Of a stretch of DNA of 64,000 bases, positions 1 to 6,803 are shown piece after piece. Both the position numbers and the translations under genes were made by a program. Each line of letters starts with the position of its first letter. Positions within the stretch are counted from its first letter, which is position 1. The stretch covers positions 1 through 64,000 of the forward strand of contig NZ_JAHRGM010000002.1 in the NCBI RefSeq assembly GCF_019097845.1. Reading direction: 5' to 3'. This DNA is from Sphingobium sp. AS12 (lineage in GTDB: Bacteria; Pseudomonadota; Alphaproteobacteria; Sphingomonadales; Sphingomonadaceae). The notes below the pieces were generated by a model that saw only the letters and a list, made by a program, of their open reading frames with translations, had not been told where the DNA came from and made no database searches.

Positions 1-62
1 AATCCGCTGGTCAGCGCAATCCGCACCGCCTCCTGCTTGAACTCTTCTGTATGCTTGATCAT
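1..62 (-). CDS. IS3-family transposase OrfA, N-terminal fragment (cut by window edge)
   Basis: Only the first 20 codons are visible, beginning MIKHTEEFKQEAVRIALTSG. This is the usual opening of the helix-turn-helix OrfA subunit of IS3-family transposases, which binds the IS ends. A purine-rich ribosome-binding site (CAGGAG) precedes the ATG at position 62. It is too short to appear as a full open reading frame. The family call rests on this opening alone but is distinctive. Confidence 0.6.
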   Translation of the reverse strand, partial: MIKHTEEFKQEAVRIALTSG

Positions 63-121
63 CTCGTCGGTCTCCTGTTGCGAGCTCTAATCGCTCAGGT
101 GACCGGCGCAAATCCGTTACA
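1..121 (-). mobile_element. IS3-family insertion sequence, end fragment
   Basis: The first 121 bases look like the start of an IS3-family element read on the minus strand. They hold the beginning of an orfA-type transposase and, upstream of it, a plausible terminal sequence beginning TGTAACGGATTTGCGCC near position 121. The rest of the element lies outside the window. The exact outer end is inferred from the TG-type terminus and was not verified against the other inverted repeat. Confidence 0.55.
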
Positions 122-219
122 AGTCCAGTGCGCCATCAGTGGGAGCACAGCATCGCCCCTATCGAACAGCCCCGCTGGTCGATCACCTTTAGAAGCCTTT
201 CCGACCGGAACCGCACGGG

Positions 220-555
220 GTGAGCGGGCGGGACTATCCCAAGACGCCCGACGGTCGTTACTTCGTCGTGCGCGGGCGACTGTGGCGGACGAGCAATCCA
301 GCGCTCGACCCTGGACTTCGCGAGCGCCTCGTCGGCGAGCTTATGGACGCCCGTCGTGCCGTCGGCGCCGCAAAGCGAACGGATGACCGAGTGGCGGAAA
401 AGGCGGCACGCGATGCTGTCGATCACGCCAAGGTCGCCCTGGGCGAACGCGGTCCAGTCTGGTGGAACGACGGTGCACCTGACCTCAACCGTCATCTCGC
501 CAGCACCGGCCCTTACGCAGACTGGTATGCCAACCTCTCGAAAGAAGAGGACTAG
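220..555 (+). CDS. Conserved small hypothetical protein
   Basis: A 111-residue protein with a GTG start. It has an N-terminal DGRYFVVRGRLWR segment, a central Arg/Ala/Glu-rich helical part (GELMDARRAVG) and a C-terminal WWNDGAPDLNRH motif. No catalytic motif or membrane segment is visible. The WNDG(A/T)PDLNR ending is one I recognise from small uncharacterised proteins on alphaproteobacterial plasmids and ICEs, but no function is known to me. It converges on the exonuclease III gene, overlapping its stop by a few bases. The 158 bp upstream carry only the IS end. Confidence 0.55.
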   Translation: MSGRDYPKTPDGRYFVVRGRLWRTSNPALDPGLRERLVGELMDARRAVGAAKRTDDRVAEKAARDAVDHAKVALGERGPVWWNDGAPDLNRHLASTGPYADWYANLSKEED

Positions 556-1349
556 GTCTTTCCGCGCCGCTTGCCCTTGTCGGCAAGCTCGACCCATACC
601 GGCGCATGGTCGCTGGTCTTTTCCCAGCCGCGCGGGCGGCGGTCGACATCCGCCGCAACAAGACGAGTGGCAGCCGGCCGGTTGAGCAGGATGTGGTCGA
701 TGCGCAACCCCGCGTCCCGTTCGAAGGATTGACGCCAATATTTCCAGAAGGTGTAGATCTGCTCGCCGGGATGGAGATGGCGCAAGGCATCGGTCCATCC
801 TTGCGCGACCAGTTCGGCATAAGCCTGCCGCACCTCGGCTGCGAACAGCGCATCGTCGCGCCAGCGCTCGGGCGCATAGACATCGAGGTCGGTCGGCATG
901 ACGTTGAAGTCACCGGCGACGACGACGGGGGCATCCAGGTCGAAGAGGCCCGCGAGGTGGTCATGCAAGCGGTCGAACCAGCGCAATTTGTAGTCGAACT
1001 TGGGTCCTGGTCGGGGATTGCCGTTGGGAAGGTACAGGCCTGCAATAAGCACGCCGTTTACGGCGGCTTCGATATAGCGGCTCTGGTCGTCATCCGCGCG
1101 TCCAGGCAGGCCACGACGCGTCTCTTGGATTTCGCCGACTCGGCTCAGGATCGCGACGCCGTTCCAGCTCTTCTGTCCGTGCCAGATCGCGTCATAGCCA
1201 AGATCCCGGATGGCGGCCTCGGGGAAGCTTTCATTGGGCGCCTTCAATTCCTGGAGGCAGACCACATCCGGCTCGGCCAGTTCAAGCCAGCGCAGCAGCA
1301 CGGCGAGCCGCCCATTGATCCCGTTCACATTGTAGGTTGCGATCTTCAC
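552..1349 (-). CDS. xth: Exonuclease III family protein (AP endonuclease)
   Basis: A 265-residue exonuclease III/AP endonuclease-type phosphodiesterase, which would cleave DNA at abasic sites and degrade one strand of duplex DNA 3'-5'. Family motifs are in order: ATYNVNG at the N-terminus (metal-site Asn), CLQELK (metal-binding Glu), NGNPRPGPKFDYK, GDFNV (Asp/Asn pair near residue 150), RIDHILL and SDHAPV (catalytic Asp/His at the C-terminus). I chose the GTG at 1349 because homology begins there. The frame stays open upstream, but that stretch has no family similarity and runs into the relaxase gene. It lies downstream of the relaxase gene with a 46-bp gap. It may repair or process transferred DNA, or simply be an accessory xth copy. 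Confidence 0.85.
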   Translation of the reverse strand: MKIATYNVNGINGRLAVLLRWLELAEPDVVCLQELKAPNESFPEAAIRDLGYDAIWHGQKSWNGVAILSRVGEIQETRRGLPGRADDDQSRYIEAAVNGVLIAGLYLPNGNPRPGPKFDYKLRWFDRLHDHLAGLFDLDAPVVVAGDFNVMPTDLDVYAPERWRDDALFAAEVRQAYAELVAQGWTDALRHLHPGEQIYTFWKYWRQSFERDAGLRIDHILLNRPAATRLVAADVDRRPRGWEKTSDHAPVWVELADKGKRRGKT

Positions 1350-1395
1350 GCACAGAGAAGTGCATTGAGCGCGTTGTCGTTCCGGCAGCACCAGT

Positions 1396-3372
1396 TCAGG
1401 AGATGGTTGGTCCCGCTCGCCCGCGACCGAATTGCCAACTGATTCCGTCGGTGCGCATGATGCCCGAAGCGGCCTTGCCGATGTTGCGTTCAAGCACGTC
1501 GCGCCACGGCACCAACGTGAAGTCCCGCGATCGCTCGACGACAGCGAAACTCCCGCTTTCGAGATTCACCCGCCGAGCGATCTTGCCCTCGATCCGCTCG
1601 CCGATCCGGGCAGGCTCAAACCGTTTCCCGATCTCGTCGCCGATCCGCTCGCCGGCGTGTTGCAATTCACGCTGGCGCAGCGTGTCCAACGCGCCGTCGC
1701 GATATCGAAATGCAGACCGCTCGCCATCCGCCAACTGCTGCTCGATCAGCCACTGCCGCCGCGCCGCCAGCGCGGTTCGCACCTCCTGCCCATAACCGAC
1801 ATCGCGCATGGCAGCCTGAATGCCCTCGGCGAGTTCCCGATCGAGCCAGGTCGGTGCGTCCTTCCCGGCCAGGTCGTCGATCGGTGACCGCGAAAGGACC
1901 GAGAGCGTTACTGGCCGGTCGCGCTGCTGGGATTTCGCAAAGGCATCGGCGCGAGCGAGATGATCGTCGGGGATCGTCCAGCTTCCATCCGCCTGACGCT
2001 CAGGTCCGCTGCCCATGCGCCGCATCGCCTCGAGCCGCCGGACATGGCTGGTCGCGAACGCCTCGCTGGCTTTCGGATCGTGCGCCAAGTGCAGGTCGAT
2101 CGAATAGCGCCCGCCATTGGCACGGGCGACTGCATCGACATTGCGATCGGCTTGGGTCACCTCGATCCGCGACGGCGCGATCCGCACTGTCGATCCCTCT
2201 GGCACCGATGGCGTGGCGTCCCCTCGGCCGATATCGAGATAATGGACCCGGCCATCGACCCCGTCGATCATCAGGTAATGCCGGTCGCGATGCTCATCGG
2301 AAAAGCCTCGGCTGATGACCCGTCCGACCAAGGCCTCGCGCAGGTCATTCGACACGACCTGCTCAACGCCGGCACGGTCAAGCCTGCGGGCGGTCAATTC
2401 ACGCTGCATGAGCCGGATGATGTCGCCGCGCTCACCCATGCGTCGGAGCGTGTCCTCCAGCCCCTCGGCAAGCCTGTAGCGTCCGCCGCCGACATCATCG
2501 GCCAGGCCCATTGCCTTGAGTTTGCGCAGTCGGCCTGCCGCGACCGACTGCTGGAAGGGGTCGTTGTCGGCCGGCGATACCGTTCGATCGACGTCCATGC
2601 GGCGCAGCAGGCGGCGGTCGATCGCGGTCAGCCGTTCCTGGTCAATATCATGGCGCAGGCGCGCCGCGATCTCCTGATCGGTACAAGGGCCGAGGTCGAG
2701 CGTCACAAGCTCTGCGGCGCGCTCGCGAAGCCCGTGCGCAATATACCCACGCGCGATGACCAGATTGTCGCCTTGGTCATCGACCCCGCGCAGCACGATG
2801 TGGGTATGCGGACGCTCGGTGTTGAAATGGTCGACCGCGACCCAGTCGAGCTTCGTCCCGAGGTCCTGCTCGACCTGCGTCATCAATCGCCGGACATAGG
2901 GCTTCAGGTCGGGATATTCAGCGCCGTCCTCGGCAGAGACGATGAATCGAAACTGATGGCGGTCGCCAGCGGTGCGTTTCAAGAAATCATCACCGTCGGC
3001 GCGGTCGGTTTCCGGGCCGTAGAGTTCGCCCGGCAAACCCTCGCGCGTGACGCCGTCGCGCTGGATATACCGCATGTGCGCGCGGGCAGCCTGACCGCCC
3101 TTGCCCTGGAACCGTATCAGGCTTGCCTTTACCACCGCGCGACGGCCGCGAAAACCGCCAAGCCGATCACGGCTCGACAGCAATCGTCCCATGCTCGCGC
3201 CGCGCCCGATCCGACTGCCGTCGAACCGACGCGAGCGCAGTCCGTCTTTGGGCCCCGTCTTGATGCCCGCGAGACGCGCCGCGGCGAGGATACGTCCGCC
3301 ATATTTGACGACCTTCTTGCCTTCCTTGCCGCGCTGCCTGCCGAGCCTGGGGATGAAGTCGTCGTCAGACAT
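1396..3372 (-). CDS. rlxS: Conjugative relaxase (RlxS-like, MobA/VirD2 type with DUF3363)
   Basis: A 658-residue relaxase expected to nick the ICE at oriT and pilot the single strand into the recipient. A basic N-terminus (about residues 1-90) precedes the relaxase fold. The His-rich metal site is clear: His182 followed by HTHIV with His189 and His191. A tyrosine in RYIQRDG (near residue 102) is the best candidate nucleophile. The C-terminal two thirds match the DUF3363 region of rhizobial and sphingomonad ICE relaxases. The start MSDDDFIPRLG at 3372 fits this family. The open frame extends upstream to 3558 but looks non-coding. Gene order lytic transglycosylase, TraF and RdfS upstream resembles ICEMlSym(R7A). 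Confidence 0.9.
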   Translation of the reverse strand: MSDDDFIPRLGRQRGKEGKKVVKYGGRILAAARLAGIKTGPKDGLRSRRFDGSRIGRGASMGRLLSSRDRLGGFRGRRAVVKASLIRFQGKGGQAARAHMRYIQRDGVTREGLPGELYGPETDRADGDDFLKRTAGDRHQFRFIVSAEDGAEYPDLKPYVRRLMTQVEQDLGTKLDWVAVDHFNTERPHTHIVLRGVDDQGDNLVIARGYIAHGLRERAAELVTLDLGPCTDQEIAARLRHDIDQERLTAIDRRLLRRMDVDRTVSPADNDPFQQSVAAGRLRKLKAMGLADDVGGGRYRLAEGLEDTLRRMGERGDIIRLMQRELTARRLDRAGVEQVVSNDLREALVGRVISRGFSDEHRDRHYLMIDGVDGRVHYLDIGRGDATPSVPEGSTVRIAPSRIEVTQADRNVDAVARANGGRYSIDLHLAHDPKASEAFATSHVRRLEAMRRMGSGPERQADGSWTIPDDHLARADAFAKSQQRDRPVTLSVLSRSPIDDLAGKDAPTWLDRELAEGIQAAMRDVGYGQEVRTALAARRQWLIEQQLADGERSAFRYRDGALDTLRQRELQHAGERIGDEIGKRFEPARIGERIEGKIARRVNLESGSFAVVERSRDFTLVPWRDVLERNIGKAASGIMRTDGISWQFGRGRAGPTIS

Positions 3373-3623
3373 CGAGACGACCCCGAGTCTCGCGATAATC
3401 GGTGATAAATGGCAGAATTCCGCCGCTCTTGAGCGCCATGTCTCGCGGTCGCGATTGCCTGTCTCGTGAAAAAAGGATGTGCAGACAAATGCTTGGCAAG
3501 GGTCGCGAGACACTGCCTTTATCTTGTTTCCCCTCTCTTCCTTCCTTCCCACCATCAAGGCTCAAAAAAATGGGAGAGACGCCGCCGAACCGACGCCGCC
3601 TCTCTCCGCGAAATCCATCTACG

Positions 3624-3983
3624 TCAGTGCGCATGGAGCATTGCATCCCGCGCCCTGACCAGCGATCTGAACTGGCGGCATCCCATCATCCCGTGGGCCT
3701 GGCCATCGCCATTCACGAGCATGGTGGCACAGAACCACTTGCCATCGAGCCGCCCGCAAATCGCGATCCGATCGAGCTCGAAATCCTCGTCGTCAGCGCT
3801 TTCGTAGGTGCCGATCCAGCGTTCCTCGACCCTCGCATCCCAGCGAAAGTCCGCTTCCTCAGCCTCCAGAAACCGGTGTGCCAGTGCCTCTCCGGCGCCG
3901 CGTCCGAACTCCAGTTCCAAGCCTGAGATCAGCGCCGCCATCACGCGATCCGACGCCGTTCCGATGCTTTGATACATGCTCAT
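3624..3983 (-). CDS. Conserved ICE protein of unknown function (119 aa)
   Basis: A 119-residue acidic protein starting MSMYQSIGTASDRVM, with an excellent ribosome-binding site (GGAGGTCACA before the ATG). It contains a Glu-rich central part (FLEAEEADFRWDARVEERW) and ends in DAMLHAH. There is no signal peptide or membrane helix. It sits between the relaxase gene and the lytic transglycosylase gene, beside the inverted-repeat region that may be oriT. That position would suit a relaxosome accessory factor, but no DNA-binding motif is visible, so the function is unassigned. The longer frame to 4220 runs through the repeat region and is not coding. Confidence 0.7.
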   Translation of the reverse strand: MSMYQSIGTASDRVMAALISGLELEFGRGAGEALAHRFLEAEEADFRWDARVEERWIGTYESADDEDFELDRIAICGRLDGKWFCATMLVNGDGQAHGMMGCRQFRSLVRARDAMLHAH

Positions 3984-4031
3984 TGTGACCTCCAACGCTT
4001 CTGTTCTCACCATCGAGAACGGCGTTTGAGG

Positions 4032-4161
4032 GACGGGTGGCGGAGCGGCTGTCAGGGCCGCGGAGCGCAGTGCAGCGCCGCGAAGCGGACGTGGGGGGAA
4101 CCGATTTTCGAAGAAAATTGGGGGGCACCCGCGGGCCTTGATAGCCGCTCCGCCGCCCGTC
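4032..4161. repeat. Long imperfect inverted repeat; candidate oriT
   Basis: The 19-nt arms at 4032-4050 and 4143-4161 are complementary at 18 of 19 positions (GACGGG(T/C)GGCGGAGCGGCT). An inner, weaker pair follows (TCAGGGCCGCGG against CCGCGGGCCTTGA). The loop is GC-rich with an AT-rich core (ATTTTCGAAGAAAATT). It occupies the 233-bp gap between the lytic transglycosylase gene and the 119-aa gene, upstream of the relaxase operon. Origins of transfer usually sit in such gaps and carry inverted repeats near the nick site. The oriT call is inference; a structured RNA or operator is also possible. Confidence 0.4.
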
Positions 4162-4216
4162 ATGCTGGGTCTATCGAGACGAGCTTCCTCCCTCTCCATC
4201 AGGCAGGACATCTCTC

Positions 4217-4828
4217 TCAATCCCGCTGCGACAGGGCGACGAACAGGGAGGGAACCGGCGTCGTGGCCGGCCGATCCGCATCACCTGTGAGTACATTCCG
4301 GCGCACGGCGAAGATCGACTGAGGCGAGGCTGGCCGGGCCGCGACCATCGCCGGCACAGATGCCGATGGCGCGACGCTGGCGAGATAGCCGATCGTCTCC
4401 GACGGCAGCGCACGACGCCCGGCAAGATGCTCGGCATAGCGGCCGGGGCCGGCATTATAAGCCGCGAACAGGCCCGGATAGCCGAAGCGGTCGTACATCA
4501 GCCGGAGGTAGAACGTGCCCGCCAGGATGTTGTCACGCGGGTCGTCGGGATCACTGCCAAGCCCGAGCCTGGCGCTCATCTCCTCCCATGTGCGAGGCAT
4601 CAACTGCATTAGTCCGATCGCGCCTGCCGACGAACGGATCGGGTGGCCACCCAGATGCGTGCGGCCCCGGCTCTCGGCGTGCATGACGCGCTCGATCCAC
4701 GCGACCGGCACGCCGAAGCGGTTCGAAGCGTCGACGATATATGGCCGCCAGTTGTCGACCGATTGGGCGTGCGTCGGGCTGGCGAAAAGCAGCGAAGCAG
4801 CGGCGAGCCAGAACCTCAGCGTGCCCAT
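4217..4828 (-). CDS. Lytic transglycosylase (conjugation-associated, SLT domain)
   Basis: A 203-residue secreted muramidase-like enzyme that would open peptidoglycan for the mating apparatus. It has a signal peptide (WLAAASLLFASPTHA, cut near residue 21) and the soluble lytic transglycosylase fold: catalytic Glu52 in HAESRG, GAIGLMQLMP, and FAAYNAGPGRY. The size is typical of TrbN/VirB1-like enzymes. The chosen start MGTLRFW gives a proper signal peptide. The gene overlaps the 3' end of traF by 13 bp, so the two are probably translationally coupled. Confidence 0.92.
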   Translation of the reverse strand: MGTLRFWLAAASLLFASPTHAQSVDNWRPYIVDASNRFGVPVAWIERVMHAESRGRTHLGGHPIRSSAGAIGLMQLMPRTWEEMSARLGLGSDPDDPRDNILAGTFYLRLMYDRFGYPGLFAAYNAGPGRYAEHLAGRRALPSETIGYLASVAPSASVPAMVAARPASPQSIFAVRRNVLTGDADRPATTPVPSLFVALSQRD

Positions 4829-5397
4829 AGCAGCCGCGCCTTTCCGACGACATCGGTGCCCTCGGTCACCCCGAAATAGCGCCCGTCGAACGAAGCCGCC
4901 GCATCCATCAGGAGGAACAGCTGGCGTCCGCGCAGCCGCACGCAGCCCGACCACATCGGCATCGCACGGCCTGCGCCATCGGTGACGCGGCGCTCGGCGA
5001 TCCAGTGTCCGTTGACGAAGATTTCCTGCCCCAGCGCGCAGACCTCATCGCCCGCCGCAGCCGCGACGCGCTTCACCAACGGCACGTTCGTCGGCAGGTA
5101 GCGGCGCGTCCCGGCGAGGCGGCGGAAGGTTTCGGGAACGCGCGCGATCACCATGTCACCGGGTTCGGCGAGACTTTTCGGCGCTACCGAATAGAGACCG
5201 ATCGGCGCGCTTGCCGAGGCATTCCACACGAGGCGCGGAGTAGGCGGGAAGGCTGCGGAGGCGAGCAGGATTGCCGCGCCCGTCGCACCGATCGCAATGC
5301 GCCGTCCGAGCCTTTTTCGACGCAGCTTCGCCGCGCGCAGTGCATCGCCCCAGGCGAGCAGCGGCGCGTCCGCGCCGCGTGCGTTGCGCCCGGTCAC
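4816..5397 (-). CDS. traF: TraF-type conjugative signal peptidase (S26 family)
   Basis: A 193-residue membrane-anchored S26 peptidase. In RP4-type systems TraF trims and cyclises the TrbC pilin. One membrane helix lies near residues 34-50. The catalytic serine is in SASAPIGLYS (Ser63) and the general-base lysine in PLVKRVAAAAGD (Lys109). The C-terminal FDGRYFG and WSGC segments also fit. The GTG start at 5397 overlaps the stop of the upstream HTH gene by 4 bp (GTGA). Its presumed substrate, TrbC, is encoded at 27504-27845. Confidence 0.92.
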   Translation of the reverse strand: MTGRNARGADAPLLAWGDALRAAKLRRKRLGRRIAIGATGAAILLASAAFPPTPRLVWNASASAPIGLYSVAPKSLAEPGDMVIARVPETFRRLAGTRRYLPTNVPLVKRVAAAAGDEVCALGQEIFVNGHWIAERRVTDGAGRAMPMWSGCVRLRGRQLFLLMDAAASFDGRYFGVTEGTDVVGKARLLWAR

Positions 5398-5624
5398 GAG
5401 CGCGAATCCCGCGCGCCGCTGTCGCGGCTCCAGGCGTCGAGGTCGTCGATATGGTACTGCACCATGCGGGTGTGGCGGCGAAATGCCGGCCCCTTGCCAT
5501 CGCGCCGCAGCCGCTTGAGCGACTTGGGCGAGATCTTGAGATAGGCCGCGGCCTGGTCCGTGGTGAGGAAGGGCGAGCCGCGCTTCGCGCGGCCCGCACG
5601 GTCGATGTCGCTGTCGTCATGCAT
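5394..5624 (-). CDS. rdfS: RdfS-like recombination directionality factor (HTH_17 excisionase)
   Basis: A 76-residue winged-helix protein of the excisionase/AlpA type: PFLTTDQAAAYLKISPKSL forms the helix-turn-helix, followed by the basic wing KGPAFRRHTRMVQYHIDDLDAW. In ICEMlSym(R7A) a protein of this type encoded just upstream of traF (RdfS) turns the integrase toward excision and is switched on by FseA. The identical position, overlapping traF, supports that role here. The ATG at 5624 gives a normal-length family member; the longer frame has no similarity. Without an alignment it could also be a different AlpA-like regulator. Confidence 0.72.
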   Translation of the reverse strand: MHDDSDIDRAGRAKRGSPFLTTDQAAAYLKISPKSLKRLRRDGKGPAFRRHTRMVQYHIDDLDAWSRDSGARDSRS

Positions 5625-5703
5625 GGTGGTCGGGGTCCGAATCTGGCGGCGGCGAAAGTGCCGGCGCGTCCCCGAACCTCGCCAACCCGGCCCGGCGGCG
5701 GGA

Positions 5704-5731
5704 GTGTCGAACCGATTTCCGGTTTCGACAC
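5704..5731. promoter_or_regulatory. Inverted repeat between DUF736 and rdfS genes
   Basis: GTGTCGAACCG (5704-5714) and CGGTTTCGACAC (5720-5731) form a near-perfect dyad with a 5-nt centre and a one-base bulge. It lies about 80 bp upstream of the rdfS start and just after the DUF736 stop. It could terminate DUF736 transcription, though there is no T-run, or be the activator site at the rdfS promoter where FseA would act. Confidence 0.4.
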
Positions 5732-5746
5732 CCCCGGCACGCGGGT

Positions 5747-6046
5747 TCAGCGGGACCAGATGAGCTTCCAGTCGGTGCCGTCGCCTTGCACGAGTTGCGC
5801 ATAGATCGGCGAAGGCAGCGAAGGGTCGTCGAGTTTCAGCGACAGATATTCGGTGCCGGTCTCGCGCGCGGCCTTGGTCCAACCCGCGCCGATCTCAACG
5901 GCGCCGGCGAAGACGCGGTGGTCGGGTGCCTTGTCGTTGTCGCGTTCGACTGGCCGGATGGTCGCCTTGACGTTGAGCGTGAGAGTGCGGATCGAGCCCG
6001 AAAAGATACCGGATTCGTCGCGGGTGAAGGTTCCGATCTGTGCCAT
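5747..6046 (-). CDS. DUF736 family protein
   Basis: A 99-residue protein matching DUF736 throughout: [21 protein letters not shown] at the N-terminus, [10 protein letters not shown] in the middle, and the C-terminal [21 protein letters not shown]736 proteins are very common on alphaproteobacterial plasmids and ICEs, where they sit near ParB-like and ArdC genes. No biochemical role is established to my knowledge. The ATG at 6046 is preferred over an in-frame extension of more than 300 codons that is not conserved. It is divergent from the HU-like gene. Confidence 0.9.
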   Translation of the reverse strand: MAQIGTFTRDESGIFSGSIRTLTLNVKATIRPVERDNDKAPDHRVFAGAVEIGAGWTKAARETGTEYLSLKLDDPSLPSPIYAQLVQGDGTDWKLIWSR

Positions 6047-6167
6047 GATGCAATGTCCTTTGCTTCTCGAAGCCGCCCCATGCGGCCTCGACGGGCGGAC
6101 ATCGGCGGCAGCAGGTCCGGCGCTGCACCCGCAGGGCCGAAGCGCAGCGGAGGACGCGGTTAGCGGG

Positions 6168-6213
6168 CTTTCTTGTCCCGCGAGGAGGACGCGCACGCGT
6201 CCGGGGAAGAAAG
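6168..6213. repeat. 46-nt nested hairpin
   Basis: Outer arms CTTTCTTGTCCCG (6168-6180) and CGGGGAAGAAAG (6202-6213) pair with one bulge. An inner stem GGACGC/GCGTCC (6187-6192 with 6197-6202) closes a GCAC loop. The dyad is too extended for a simple terminator in this position, upstream of HU and DUF736. It may be an operator, an RNA structure or a DNA-processing site. Confidence 0.5.
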
Positions 6214-6317
6214 TTCGCTTGCCGCGTTGCGGCGGCGGACGGCCTGCCGCAGGCCGCCTTGTCAGACGAGGCCAGTGGGGCGGTCGGGACGCGCGGCACA
6301 TGAGCCAGGCACGGTTC

Positions 6318-6346
6318 GTGTTACCCACAATCACTATCCGGCTGTC
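6318..6346 (+). promoter_or_regulatory. Candidate promoter motif upstream of HU-like gene
   Basis: GTGTTACCC, 16 nt, TGTC. It matches, apart from one base, the bipartite motif found four times around the ECF sigma cluster (16915-18736). The TGTC element is 61 bp before the HU start codon. It could be a site for the same sigma factor; chance similarity is not excluded. Confidence 0.35.
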
Positions 6347-6407
6347 TTGCAGGGGCGTCGGCTCCGCGATTTTCTCGCCGGAGCCGGCATCCATTCGGGG
6401 GACTCGC

Positions 6408-6683
6408 ATGACCAGCAAAGACATCGCCGACAGGCTCGCCGCGACGCGTGGGATCAGCAAGGCGAAAACCCGCGAGATCGTCGCGGCGGTGCTCGACGCG
6501 ATCTCGACGGGCGTTGCAAAAGGCGAAGTATCGCTGGCCGGGTTCGGGAAATTCTCGGTGTCGAGGCGCGCCGCGCGTCCCGGTCGCAATCCCCGGAGCG
6601 AGGAGACCATCGTGATCGGGCCGTCCTCCCGCATAGGCTTCCGCGCCGCAAAGGCATTGAAGGACCGCCTGGCCGGGCGATGA
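6408..6683 (+). CDS. HU/IHF-family DNA-binding protein
   Basis: A 91-residue histone-like protein: the N-terminal helical dimerisation part ([20 protein letters not shown]), the family signature [24 protein letters not shown] with the DNA-minor-groove arm, and a C-terminal helix. Such proteins bend DNA and help integrase or relaxosome assembly, which is a plausible role in this ICE. It is the only plus-strand gene in this part. It ends 75 bp before a strong hairpin terminator and has a bipartite promoter-like motif upstream. Confidence 0.9.
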   Translation: MTSKDIADRLAATRGISKAKTREIVAAVLDAISTGVAKGEVSLAGFGKFSVSRRAARPGRNPRSEETIVIGPSSRIGFRAAKALKDRLAGR

Positions 6684-6757
6684 CAAACTCGGTCTCCGAT
6701 CTTGCGGAAACCGAGGCGCACGGCGCGAAATCTTTGAGACCTCGGGTCGCGCCGAGG

Positions 6758-6799
6758 GAGACGCGGGCGGCACTTGACCCGCCGCCCGCGTCTCTTTTT
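6758..6799 (+). terminator. Rho-independent terminator after HU gene
   Basis: A perfect 14-bp stem (GAGACGCGGGCGGC, 6758-6771, with its complement at 6781-6794), a 9-nt loop and TTTTT immediately after. It ends the HU transcript before the convergent ParB-like gene, whose stop is at 6804. Confidence 0.9.
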
Positions 6800-6803
6800 C
6801 CGA

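Larger units (their letters stand above)
6047..6407. other. 361-bp gene-free region with nested hairpins
   Basis: No coding sequence is supported here. It separates the divergent DUF736 and HU-like genes. It holds a nested hairpin at 6168-6213, a small GC dyad near 6241-6257 and a promoter-like motif at 6318-6346 facing the HU-like gene. Confidence 0.6.

Noticed and set aside
1960..3405. 481-codon open frame antisense to the relaxase gene
   Set aside because: The opposite strand has a clear HTHIV relaxase; this frame shows no family pattern.
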